Shown here one piece after another: positions 1 through 7,047 of a stretch of 11,316 nt of DNA (positions are counted from its first letter, which is position 1; each line of letters opens with the position of its first letter). A program made the position numbers and the translations under genes. The notes beneath the pieces are model-generated. The model saw only the letters and a program-made list of their open reading frames with translations, was not told the origin of the DNA and did not search any database. The DNA lies in contig CACZSV010000069.1 of assembly GCA_902783925.1 (NCBI GenBank), positions 1-11,316 of the forward strand. Reading direction: 5' to 3'. This DNA is from an uncultured Coriobacteriaceae bacterium. GTDB taxonomy: Bacteria; Actinomycetota; Coriobacteriia; Coriobacteriales; QAMH01.

Positions 1-90
1 GCAGCAGCTGATAAAGCCGCAGCGGAGAAAGCAGCAGCTGATAAAGCCGCAGCGGAGAAAGCAGCAGCTGATAAAGCCGCAGCGGAGCAG
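1..90 (+). repeat. 30-bp in-frame tandem repeat, three copies
   Basis: Three consecutive 30-base units start with gcagcagctgataaagccgc. Copies 1 and 2 are identical, and copy 3 is identical for its first 27 bases, then reads cag in place of aaa. The unit is a multiple of three, so changes in copy number keep the reading frame and only lengthen the Ala/Lys/Glu linker. More copies may lie upstream of the window. Confidence 0.95.
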
Positions 91-1410
91 GCGGCGGCAC
101 AGCAGGAGGTTCAGCAGAACGAGCCTGCTCATGAGATTGCTCCAGAAGCGGCAACGGCAACATATGCAACTGTTGACGACGGCACCACGCTCGATGCCAC
201 GATGACCGAGCTCAAGGTGGCGAGTCGTCTGCTCGATGCAGGCTGGACGCCCGAGATGATTGCCGCCGCCATTGGCAATATGTATGCGGAATCTGGCTCG
301 AATGCGGCTTCCTTCTGCAATATGAGCGGCATGTTCAACTACGGATACGAAGTCGCGGGCGGCCTGTTCCAGTGGACGGACTGTGGGTCTTCTGCAGGCT
401 CTCTTTCGAGCGCTGGCTTTAGCGGACTTACGCAGTATGCTCAGCTCAAGGGCAAAGACTGGCGAGATGCGACACTCCAGACGGAATACTTCTTGAGCAC
501 CTGGCGCGAGTCTTGGATGGATAGGCAATCGTATTACGATGCATCTTATCCAGAATTTGCCGGCGTGGATGTTTCCATCGCTGCATTCGACGAAAGCGAT
601 AAGACCGATTTCGACGGAGACGGCATCGTCGATTTGCGAGATGACGACATCGATGGCGATGGTCTGATTAACACCATTGATCCCATCAACGAACTTATGG
701 TCAACGGTAAGACTGTTCGCTATGCGGAAAACTCTGTGCTCAAGCAGGCAGTCAAGGCCTCTTCAACTCCGACGAAGACACGCACGCAAACAGATGCACG
801 GCAGCACGTGGCCAATCTCACCTTTGCGTTCATGGCCGGTTACGAAGGCCCTTCGGCGAGCGTTTCGCATTTGGATAGGCGCGTTGCGCATGCTCTGCGC
901 ATGTATCCGGCAATTCAGGCTCTCAAAGAAGCGCACAACCTCGATATGGGTGCGAATGCCGCCCTTGTCGTGGCGAGCGCCGAAGCCATGCTCGGCGGCA
1001 CCTACATTTGGGGTGCGGAGTCTCCCACGAATAAGGAATTCGACGGCTCTGGTCTCACCAAGTGGTGCTATTCACTCGTTGGCGCTGGCATCGATCACTA
1101 CTCCGAGACGCAGTACGCGCAGGCGGACAAGGTGTACAGCATTGCCGAGGCGGTCCCCGGTGATATTCTCTGGAAGCCGGGCCATGTGGGCATTTACATC
1201 GGCAACGGCATGACGGTCGAGGCCAAGGGCAAGAACTATGGCATCGTATATGGAAACGCCAGCTCCTTTGACGCGGCGCTCCATTTCAACGTGCTCGACG
1301 AGCGTAACGTCGAGCAGGAAAAATGGGAAAACGCCCGTCATAAGATTCAGGCAGAGACGCTGAGGATTCCTCGCGCACTACAGACTGCGGCGATGCAAAC
1401 TCTGAGCTAG
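1..1410 (+). CDS. Secreted/cell-wall hydrolase-like protein: phage-tail-lysozyme domain plus NlpC/P60-like domain (5' partial)
   Basis: The reading frame is open from base 1, so the true start lies upstream; 469 codons are visible, ending in TAG. Residues 1-30 are three copies of a ten-residue Ala/Lys/Glu repeat (AADKAAAEKA type), followed by a Gln/Ala-rich linker. Residues about 68-185 resemble the phage tail lysozyme family (PF18013-like): IGNMYAESG supplies the expected glutamate at residue 97, followed by GLFQWTD. Residues 203-227 carry Asp/Gly loops (DFDGDG, then DIDGDG) like thrombospondin type 3 or EF-hand calcium sites. Residues about 320-435 are NlpC/P60-like, with GGTYIWGAES, FDGSGLTKWCY and PGHVGIYIGNG. 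The expected catalytic Cys of the DCSG motif is Gly349 here, while His395 is kept. The family role is peptidoglycan cleavage outside the membrane; muramidase-like activity is plausible, but endopeptidase activity is doubtful. The signal peptide is not visible because the 5' end is missing. Confidence 0.8.
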   Translation, partial: AAADKAAAEKAAADKAAAEKAAADKAAAEQAAAQQEVQQNEPAHEIAPEAATATYATVDDGTTLDATMTELKVASRLLDAGWTPEMIAAAIGNMYAESGSNAASFCNMSGMFNYGYEVAGGLFQWTDCGSSAGSLSSAGFSGLTQYAQLKGKDWRDATLQTEYFLSTWRESWMDRQSYYDASYPEFAGVDVSIAAFDESDKTDFDGDGIVDLRDDDIDGDGLINTIDPINELMVNGKTVRYAENSVLKQAVKASSTPTKTRTQTDARQHVANLTFAFMAGYEGPSASVSHLDRRVAHALRMYPAIQALKEAHNLDMGANAALVVASAEAMLGGTYIWGAESPTNKEFDGSGLTKWCYSLVGAGIDHYSETQYAQADKVYSIAEAVPGDILWKPGHVGIYIGNGMTVEAKGKNYGIVYGNASSFDAALHFNVLDERNVEQEKWENARHKIQAETLRIPRALQTAAMQTLS

Positions 1411-1430
1411 CTTGCGCCGCCCTCCTTCGA

Positions 1431-1436
1431 TATACT
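1431..1436 (+). promoter_or_regulatory. Possible -10 box for the NSS transporter gene
   Basis: TATACT lies 31 bases before the chosen ATG, in the short gap after the hydrolase gene. The same hexamer serves as the -10 box at 9482-9487. No good -35 hexamer is seen at 16-18 bases upstream (the sequence there is close to TAGCTT), so this is a candidate only. Confidence 0.4.
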
Positions 1437-1454
1437 AGGCAAACTTGTGTAGAT

Positions 1455-1463
1455 GGAGGAGAG
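1455..1463 (+). promoter_or_regulatory. Ribosome binding site that decides the NSS transporter start
   Basis: GGAGGAGAG places the GGAGG core eight bases before the ATG at 1468. The in-frame ATG at 1453 overlaps this site and has no Shine-Dalgarno sequence of its own, so 1468 is the better start. Confidence 0.8.
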
Positions 1464-1467
1464 AGCA

Positions 1468-2859
1468 ATGGCTCAAAGAGAACGCTTTGCAACGAATATC
1501 GGTTTTTTGCTTGTAAGCGCCGGATGCGCAATCGGCCTTGGAAACGTGTGGCGTTTCCCCTATATCACCGGTGAATATGGTGGCGGCGCGTTCATCTTGC
1601 TCTATCTGTTTTTCCTAGCCGTCTTTGGCTTGCCTGCGCTCACGATGGAGTTTGCCGTTGGACGTGGAAGCCAGCGCTCCATTGCGCGAAGCTTCGATGA
1701 GCTTGAGCCCGAGGGCACCAAGTGGCACTTCATGCGCTGGGTGGGTCTTGTCGGCAACTTCCTGCTCATGATGTTCTACACCTCAGTTGCCGGCTGGATG
1801 CTCAACTACTTCGTGAAGATGGCTTCTGGCACGTTCAATGGTCTTGACGTGGAACAAGTAGGTGTGGTTTTCGACGCGATGCTTGCAAGTCCCGCCGAGG
1901 TCGTGGGGTGGATGGTTGTTGTCTGCGTGGTCGGCATGCTTGTCTGTGCGATGGGCGTGCAAAAGGGTGTCGAGCTCGTGACAAAATACATGATGGGTGC
2001 CCTGTTCGTCATCATGATCATTTTGGTGGTTCGCGCGGTGACGCTGCCTGGTGCAGCCGAAGGTCTCGCGTTCTATCTCATGCCCGATTTCTCCAAGATG
2101 TTCTCGAACGGCGTGTCGAGTTTTGGCGAAGCGATGTACGCTGCCATGGGCCAAAGCTTCTTCACGCTGTCCATCGGCATTGGCTCTATGACTATTTTTG
2201 GCAGCTATCTCAATAAGAAGAAGCGTCTGTTTGGCGAGGCGCTTTCTGTTGGCGTGCTCGATACGGCTGTCGCCCTGCTCGCGGGTCTCATCATCTTCCC
2301 GACCTGCTCCTCTTTTGGCGTCGATCCTGGCGCGGGCCCCGGTCTCGTTTTCGTGACGCTGCCCAATGTCTTTTCGCAGATGTGGCTTGGTCAGCTCTGG
2401 GGCGCGCTCTTCTTCTTGTTTATGTCGTTTGCGGCGCTTTCCACTGTTGTCGCGGTATTCGAGAATATCCTGCGCATCTTCATGGACCATTGGGGTTGGG
2501 ACCGTCGCAAGGCCGTAAGCATCTCGATGCCGCTCATCATCGTGCTTTCGTTGCCCTGTGCCCTCGGTTTCAACGTGCTTTCCGGGGTAGTTTTTCCTGG
2601 CATCGGTGATATTCAGGGTCTGGAAGATTTTATTGTCTCGAATAATCTGCTGCCGATCGGCGCGCTCGTGTTTGTCCTGTTCTGTACGAGCAAGCGTGGC
2701 TGGGGCTGGAAGAATTTCCTTGCAGAAGTCGACGCAGGCGAGGGCCTGCCGTTTCCTAAGTGGCTGTATGGCTGGATGAAGTTTGGCGTGCCGATTCTGC
2801 TCATCGTAGTGTTCGTGATGGGCTGGATTCCCATGATAAGCGGGTGGCTCGGCCTCTAG
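1468..2859 (+). CDS. Neurotransmitter:sodium symporter (NSS/SNF) family amino-acid transporter
   Basis: The product has 463 residues with about 11 predicted membrane helices, as in bacterial NSS proteins of the MhsT type (12 in LeuT and animal members). TM1 carries the unwound, substrate- and sodium-binding signature GLGNVWRFPY (residues 23-32) followed by EYGGGAF. TM6 carries MGQSFFTLSIGIGS (227-240). Ser325-Thr326 in TM8 sit where LeuT has its Na2-site Thr-Ser pair. The family couples sodium entry to uptake of amino acids such as Trp, Tyr, Leu or Ala across the cytoplasmic membrane; the substrate cannot be read from the sequence. The start is set by a strong ribosome binding site. The gene follows the hydrolase gene by 57 bases and converges on the ubiB-like gene. 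Nothing looks truncated. Confidence 0.93.
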   Translation: MAQRERFATNIGFLLVSAGCAIGLGNVWRFPYITGEYGGGAFILLYLFFLAVFGLPALTMEFAVGRGSQRSIARSFDELEPEGTKWHFMRWVGLVGNFLLMMFYTSVAGWMLNYFVKMASGTFNGLDVEQVGVVFDAMLASPAEVVGWMVVVCVVGMLVCAMGVQKGVELVTKYMMGALFVIMIILVVRAVTLPGAAEGLAFYLMPDFSKMFSNGVSSFGEAMYAAMGQSFFTLSIGIGSMTIFGSYLNKKKRLFGEALSVGVLDTAVALLAGLIIFPTCSSFGVDPGAGPGLVFVTLPNVFSQMWLGQLWGALFFLFMSFAALSTVVAVFENILRIFMDHWGWDRRKAVSISMPLIIVLSLPCALGFNVLSGVVFPGIGDIQGLEDFIVSNNLLPIGALVFVLFCTSKRGWGWKNFLAEVDAGEGLPFPKWLYGWMKFGVPILLIVVFVMGWIPMISGWLGL

Positions 2860-2897
2860 TCCTCCTAGGCGCTGGACGCTCGGCGATTCACCTGCAA

Positions 2898-2972
2898 CGT
2901 AGGGGCGCGCTTCAGCGCGCCCGTTTCTGCAGCAATGCTGGTTGCGCGGGCGGGCCGAAGCCCGTCACTACG
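2898..2972. repeat. Pair of inverted REP-like palindromic elements between convergent genes
   Basis: A 26-base element at 2898-2923 reads CGTAGGGG, then CGCGCTTCAGCGCG, then CCCG. A second copy lies in reverse orientation at 2947-2972; 21 of 26 positions match when it is reverse-complemented. Each copy folds into a hairpin with a TTCA or TTCG loop. One pair of differences (positions 11 and 20) swaps C-G for G-C in the stem, which keeps the pairing. The conserved GTAG head plus GC-rich stem resembles repetitive extragenic palindromes, and the paired inverted arrangement resembles a BIME. The right copy ends two bases from the stop codon of the minus-strand gene. Confidence 0.75.
2903..2926. 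terminator. Perfect 8-bp GC hairpin, possible terminator
   Basis: GGGCGCGC (2903-2910), loop TTCA, GCGCGCCC (2915-2922), then GTTT. It lies 43 bases after the transporter stop, between convergent genes, so it could stop transcription from either side. The T-tract is only three bases long, so intrinsic termination is uncertain. It is also the stem of the left REP-like element. Confidence 0.4.
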
Positions 2973-2974
2973 CT

Positions 2975-4642
2975 CTAGGGGTTGTTGCCGCGGCGAATGA
3001 TGTCCACGAGAACCCAGATGGTGAGCGCGGTTCCTGCAGCGTAGCCAATAAACGATAGCACCGGCAAGCCAAAAATCTCCGGGCCAGCAGACCCGCTGAT
3101 GAGGGCTGCGCTGACAAACGACCCGGCCGCAATCATGCCCAGCGTCATTCGGTTGACGATGCGCGACAACTTGCCCATGGGTTCGTCCGAGCCGAGCATC
3201 TCCATGTTGATTTTGAGCTGGCCACGGCTGAGCATGCGCACGGTGTCGCCAATATGCTCTGCGGCCCGCGCCATGCCGCGGGCAGTGCGATCCATCTCAA
3301 TAACGAGGTCTTTTGCCGCTTGCTCGATTTCCTCCTTGGGATCGCGCGTGTTGCGTAGGTGCCTGTTGATGATATCGACCATGTTGAAGCTGCCGACAAA
3401 GCGCAGCAGTGTTCCCTCAAGCGTCACCAGGCCACGGGCAACGGCGGTAAGGCAGCTTGGCAGCTCGACCTTGCATTCGCGCATGGCGGCGGTTATATCG
3501 GTGAGAAAGGCGCCGATATCGATGCTTGCGACATCGGCGGAGGCGTATTGATCGATAATTCTGTCGAGTATGTCGAGCAGGCGGGGGTGATCTATCGCGT
3601 TGATGTCTCCGCCCACAGAAAACGCAATGAGCGCGTCTTCGAGCATGGCCGAGTTTTTGTGGCCCACGGCCTCGATGATGCGGCCGAGCCCAAGACGCTC
3701 TTCGGGCGTGAGGCGGCCCATGATACCAAGATCGAGGTAGACGATCTGCCCCTTGCTCACGGCGATGTTGCCGGGATGCGGATCTGCGTGGAAGAAGCCG
3801 TGTTCGAGAATCTGCGTCGCGTAGTTATCGAGCAGCTTCTCGCCGATTTCCTCGAGGTTATAGCCTCGCTTGATGAGCTCGTCTGTATCTCGGATGGAAG
3901 CGCCGTCGATATATTCCATGACGAGCACTTCTTCCGTGCAGTATTCGAGATACGGCATGGGGCAGCGAATGAATGCGACGTCCTTATTGAGCAGGGCGAA
4001 TTCAGCGAGGTTTTCGGCCTCCTTCTTGAAATCCGTCTCTTCGAGGAAGGTCTTCCAGAGCTCTTCGACGACATCGCGCAAATCGACAATCTGATTGTCT
4101 TTCATAAAGCGCTGCATTTGCTTTGCGAGCGAGCGCATCATGTCGATGTCTTGTGCCATGACGATGCGCACGCCCGGCCGCTGGACCTTTATCGCGACCA
4201 CGTCGCCGTTTTTGCGCAGAACCGCGCGGTGTACCTGAGCAAGCGAAGCGCTGCCGAGTGGCGTGGGATCGATTTCCGAGAAGATTTCGTCGCATTTGTT
4301 GCCGTAGATTGAATTGAGCGCGGCGAGCACCTGGTCAAAGGGCAGAGGGTCGCACTCGGTCTGCAGATGCGAGAGCTCTTCGCAATATGCAGGTGGCAGA
4401 ATCTCGGAACGCGTCGAGAGCGTCTGCCCGATTTTGATAAAGCTCGGGCCGAGCTCTTCGAACATGCTCCGCAATTCCTCGGGCGTCAATCCGTTGCGCA
4501 GCTTGTGGCGTCGGACGATCCGAATCATTCCACGAAGACGCGTCCAGCGTGACCTGCGATTCAGGCCAAACTGCTCTTCGGGGCTGACTCCCGAGGGTGT
4601 ATTGAAAATGCTTCTGAGAAAACCGTTATCGCTTGTCGGCAT
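2975..4642 (-). CDS. UbiB/ABC1/AarF-family atypical protein kinase-like protein
   Basis: The product has 555 residues, the usual length for this family (COG0661). Motifs in order: KIGQ (70-73) of the KxGQ helix, the alanine-rich loop GSASLAQVH (130-138), Lys152 in VAIKVQRPG, EETDFKKEA (201-209), HADPHPGN (285-292) and the metal-binding DLG (304-306) in place of DFG. Two C-terminal membrane helices (about 501-516 and 524-549) anchor it. Family members act as ATPases supporting quinone or other isoprenoid-lipid metabolism at the membrane; the substrate here is unknown. The start codon lies eight bases after the phasin-like stop and has no clear ribosome binding site, so translational coupling is likely. 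An internal ATG at codon 39 is a less likely start because the conserved family N-terminal part begins near it. Confidence 0.9.
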   Translation of the reverse strand: MPTSDNGFLRSIFNTPSGVSPEEQFGLNRRSRWTRLRGMIRIVRRHKLRNGLTPEELRSMFEELGPSFIKIGQTLSTRSEILPPAYCEELSHLQTECDPLPFDQVLAALNSIYGNKCDEIFSEIDPTPLGSASLAQVHRAVLRKNGDVVAIKVQRPGVRIVMAQDIDMMRSLAKQMQRFMKDNQIVDLRDVVEELWKTFLEETDFKKEAENLAEFALLNKDVAFIRCPMPYLEYCTEEVLVMEYIDGASIRDTDELIKRGYNLEEIGEKLLDNYATQILEHGFFHADPHPGNIAVSKGQIVYLDLGIMGRLTPEERLGLGRIIEAVGHKNSAMLEDALIAFSVGGDINAIDHPRLLDILDRIIDQYASADVASIDIGAFLTDITAAMRECKVELPSCLTAVARGLVTLEGTLLRFVGSFNMVDIINRHLRNTRDPKEEIEQAAKDLVIEMDRTARGMARAAEHIGDTVRMLSRGQLKINMEMLGSDEPMGKLSRIVNRMTLGMIAAGSFVSAALISGSAGPEIFGLPVLSFIGYAAGTALTIWVLVDIIRRGNNP

Positions 4643-4650
4643 TGGCGGGT

Positions 4651-5031
4651 TTAGGCTTCTTCGGTCTCGACGACTTCTTCAGCCTCAACGACGACCTCGT
4701 CTTGCGTGTCCTCCTGTTTGGCCTCTTCTGTGCCGTTGAGCTCCTGTGCGAGTGCGGCTACCTGGTCTGCAAAGTCTGCGCGCTCGTCAGGGGAGAGCGA
4801 TTTGACGTATGCGCGAACGGATTCCTCACGGAACTTGTTCCTGGTCTCTTCTGCCTTGTACGCGAGCTCTTCGTTGATCTTGCGACCCTGCTCGACGGTG
4901 ACCTGCCCACGCTCGACGAGACCGTCGACGATGTCCTTGGCCTTTTCTCCGCCAATGGAAAGCGCGCCGACGCCCGCAAGGAAGATGTTCTGGAACGCAT
5001 CGGTAATGTTATCGACGACATTGTTAGCCAT
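4651..5031 (-). CDS. Phasin-family-like small protein with acidic C-terminal tail
   Basis: The product has 126 residues. Residues 9-55 (DAFQNIFLAGVGALS, then a helix ending in EQGRKINEEL) resemble the PhaF/PhaI-like phasin regulator family (COG3937), a predicted amphipathic helix-hairpin protein. Residues 56-100 look like a charged coiled coil, and residues 101-126 are almost all Glu, Asp and Val. The start is supported by AGAGGTG about six bases upstream of the ATG. The gene precedes the UbiB-like gene with an eight-base gap, so the two share an mRNA. The family name comes from polyhydroxyalkanoate granules, but no PHA genes are in view; a role as a partner or scaffold for the UbiB-like kinase is inference from gene order. 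Confidence 0.7.
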   Translation of the reverse strand: MANNVVDNITDAFQNIFLAGVGALSIGGEKAKDIVDGLVERGQVTVEQGRKINEELAYKAEETRNKFREESVRAYVKSLSPDERADFADQVAALAQELNGTEEAKQEDTQDEVVVEAEEVVETEEA

Positions 5032-5063
5032 GATGACACCTCTTTCAGTTCGATTGCCCTCTG

Positions 5064-5092
5064 TGGATATTCTAACGCAGGCACTGCGTCAA
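5064..5092 (-). promoter_or_regulatory. Possible promoter of the phasin-ubiB operon
   Basis: On the minus strand, TTGACG (5092-5087) is followed after 17 bases by TATCCA (5069-5064), 33 bases before the start codon. The -35 is good and the -10 is poor, so this is a weak candidate. Confidence 0.35.
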
Positions 5093-5204
5093 TAGAGCGT
5101 GCATACAATATCTGCGGATGAGACAATGAAAGCAAGAGCGGGCTTTGGAAGTCGGGAAGCCGCAATTCGGATGCCGTACGCCCTCTGCGGAAGCCCTTAT
5201 GCCA

Positions 5205-5414
5205 TCAAGAGAATAACGGATGCCCTATGACCAGCTCGACAATGCAGGTCACGAAGAGCAACAGCAGGCCCACCGCCATGATTGAGTACGCGATGATGTC
5301 GATGTTGCTGTCGATTTTCTTCTTGGTGCCGCGGTTTTTTATCGTCTGACGCAAAAGGATTATGACGCCGATAAGTAGAACGCCGTAGATGACGATGTTC
5401 ATGATGGTTCTCAT
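5205..5414 (-). CDS. Small two-helix membrane protein of unknown function
   Basis: The product has 69 residues with two hydrophobic segments (about 5-22 and 39-62) separated by a basic loop RQTIKNRGTKKK. By the positive-inside rule that loop should be cytoplasmic, with both ends outside. I do not recognise a family. GAGGA lies ten bases before the first ATG; a second in-frame ATG at codon 5 is possible. The gene is divergent from the translesion polymerase, with 91 bases between the start codons, and sits 173 bases upstream of the phasin-like gene on the same strand. The reading is supported by membrane-protein composition and the ribosome binding site rather than by a known homolog. Confidence 0.6.
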   Translation of the reverse strand: MRTIMNIVIYGVLLIGVIILLRQTIKNRGTKKKIDSNIDIIAYSIMAVGLLLLFVTCIVELVIGHPLFS

Positions 5415-5457
5415 GATGTATGTGTCCTCAATTCCTTACAGATGTAGTGGAGGGATT

Positions 5458-5463
5458 ATTGTA
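5458..5463 (-). promoter_or_regulatory. Possible -10 box for the small membrane protein gene
   Basis: On the minus strand this reads TACAAT, 43 bases before the start codon. No good -35 is seen at the right spacing, so it is weak. It shares the divergent gap with the uvrX promoter. Confidence 0.25.
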
Positions 5464-5492
5464 GCTCGGTAAATTACGTCACGGCATTCGCC

Positions 5493-5498
5493 TATACT
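5493..5498 (+). promoter_or_regulatory. -10 box of the uvrX-yolD operon, very close to the start codon
   Basis: TATACT ends seven bases before the ATG at 5506. Transcription would therefore begin at or next to the start codon, giving a leaderless or nearly leaderless mRNA. The only GGAG (5501-5504) is one base from the ATG, too close to act as a ribosome binding site. No strong -35 is seen. Confidence 0.5.
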
Positions 5499-5507
5499 CT
5501 GGAGTAT
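5494..5507. promoter_or_regulatory. Perfect dyad over the -10 box and start codon of the polymerase gene (candidate operator)
   Basis: ATACTC-TG-GAGTAT is a perfect inverted repeat with six-base arms and a two-base centre. It overlaps the -10 hexamer and the first two bases of the ATG, a position where a bound dimeric repressor would block transcription. It does not match the Gram-positive LexA box GAAC-N4-GTTC. Binding by any regulator is inference. Confidence 0.45.
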
Positions 5508-7047
5508 GGAAACGGGCAGCACATATCAGCGAACGTACCTCGCAATCGACCTGAAGTCGTTTTACGCGTCGGTCGAATGCACGCAGCTCGGGCTCGATCC
5601 GCTCACGACGAATCTCGTCGTTGCCGATAAAAGCCGAACGGAAAAGACGATCTGCCTTGCCGTTTCGCCATCGCTCAAAGCCTATGGCATCTCAGGGCGT
5701 GCGCGTCTGTTCGAGGTCGTCCAGCAGGTCGCAAAGGTCAACGCCCAGCGCAGGCGCAATGCGTCTCATGGGCGCTTTACCGGCAAGTCGAGCGATGACG
5801 CGGAGCTCAAGGAGCATCCGGAATTCGAGCTCGACTATCTCGTCGCTCGCCCCCGCATGGCGCTCTACATGCAAAAGAGCACGGAGATTTACAAGATCTA
5901 CCTGCGGCATGTTGCCCCCGAGGATATTCACGTGTATTCCATCGACGAGGTGTTCATCGATGTGACGGGCTATCTCAGGTCGAGCGGCAAGACACCGGCT
6001 GAGTTTGCCATGATGCTCATCCGGGAAGTTCTCCAAGAGACGGGTATCACCGCAACTGCCGGGATTGGCACGAACCTCTACCTTGCCAAGGTCGCCATGG
6101 ACATCGTGGCCAAGCATGCCCCAGCAGACGAAAACGGTGTGCGTATGGCCGAGCTCGACGAGATGAGCTATCGCAAGCTCCTGTGGGATCATCGGCCCCT
6201 GACCGATTTTTGGCGTGTTGGGCGTGGGTATGCGCGTAGACTCGACCAGATGGGGCTCGGCACCATGGGAGACATCGCACGCTGCTCGCTCGGCGGTTCG
6301 CTTGACCGCAAGAACGAAGACCTGCTCTACGAAGCGTTCGGCATCAACGCTGAGCTGCTCATCGACCACGCGTGGGGGTGGGAGCCCTGCACGATGGCGG
6401 ATATCAAGGCGTACCGTCCACAGTCGAACAGCCTCGGTACCGGGCAGGTGCTGCATGAACCCTATGATTACGCCAAGACACGCCTGGTCGTGCACGAGAT
6501 GGCAGAACAACTCAGCCTCGACTTGGTTGCAAAGCGACTCGTGACCAACCAGATCGTCCTCACGATTGGGTACGATATCTCGAATGTGAGCCAAGCTGTG
6601 GCAGATGACGATTTCGATGGCGAGGTCGTGAGCGATTGGTACGGGCGTCGTGTCCCCAAGCATGCGCACGGGACGGCCAATCTCGAACGGCATCTCTCGT
6701 CGTCTCGCAGGATTATCGCCGCTTCGCTCGAGCTCTTCGACGGCATCATCAATCCAAAGTTGCTTTCGCGTCGCATCAATATTACCGCGTGCAATGTCAT
6801 TCCAGAGAGCGAGCTCGAGCATATGCAGGAGCCCGACGAACAACTGAACCTGCTCGTCGATTACGAAGAGCTGGAAGAAAAGCGGGCAGAAGAAGACGCT
6901 GAGCTTGCGGCGGAGCGCCGACGCCAGGAGGCGATCTTGAGCGCGCGTAGGCGCTTTGGGAAGAACGCCGTCTTGAAGGGCATGAATCTTCAGGAAGGCG
7001 CGACGCAGAAAGACCGAAACCGGCAGATAGGCGGGCACAGGGCATGA
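5506..7047 (+). CDS. Y-family translesion DNA polymerase, UvrX/UmuC-like
   Basis: The product has 513 residues, longer than DinB (about 350-420) and close to the UvrX group. Catalytic motifs: Asp15 in YLAIDLKSFYASVE with Tyr20 as the likely steric gate, YSIDEVFID with Asp147 and Glu148, and TATAGIGTNLYLAKVAMD (183-199). Residues about 77-120 form an insertion relative to DinB. The C-terminal part has a clamp-binding-type motif QLNLL (446-450), a charged helix (452-482) and the conserved UvrX-type tail ending RNRQIGGH. Such enzymes copy damaged DNA, with mutagenesis as a by-product, in the replisome via the beta clamp. The ATG is the only reasonable start; an in-frame stop lies 36 bases upstream. 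The last base of the ORF overlaps the yolD-like start (ATGA), so the two form an operon. Confidence 0.92.
   Translation: METGSTYQRTYLAIDLKSFYASVECTQLGLDPLTTNLVVADKSRTEKTICLAVSPSLKAYGISGRARLFEVVQQVAKVNAQRRRNASHGRFTGKSSDDAELKEHPEFELDYLVARPRMALYMQKSTEIYKIYLRHVAPEDIHVYSIDEVFIDVTGYLRSSGKTPAEFAMMLIREVLQETGITATAGIGTNLYLAKVAMDIVAKHAPADENGVRMAELDEMSYRKLLWDHRPLTDFWRVGRGYARRLDQMGLGTMGDIARCSLGGSLDRKNEDLLYEAFGINAELLIDHAWGWEPCTMADIKAYRPQSNSLGTGQVLHEPYDYAKTRLVVHEMAEQLSLDLVAKRLVTNQIVLTIGYDISNVSQAVADDDFDGEVVSDWYGRRVPKHAHGTANLERHLSSSRRIIAASLELFDGIINPKLLSRRINITACNVIPESELEHMQEPDEQLNLLVDYEELEEKRAEEDAELAAERRRQEAILSARRRFGKNAVLKGMNLQEGATQKDRNRQIGGHRA

Noticed and set aside
1783..2490. 235-codon antisense frame in the NSS transporter gene
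   Set aside because: The product is a low-complexity Glu/His/Arg-rich sequence that mirrors the codons of a membrane protein; no ribosome binding site supports it.
3359..4312. 317-codon open frame opposite the ubiB-like gene
   Set aside because: The translation has no domain or membrane pattern, and the minus strand carries all UbiB motifs; it is a shadow frame.
5120..5155. Hairpin after the small membrane gene (GCGGCTT with AAGCCCGC on the minus strand)
   Set aside because: The stem has a bulged base, an 11-base loop and no proper T-tract, so I do not call it a terminator.
5692..7038. Long open frame (448 codons) antisense to the uvrX-like gene
   Set aside because: It lies wholly opposite a gene with clear catalytic motifs; the translation is rich in His/Arg with no recognisable domain, as expected for a shadow frame in GC-rich DNA.
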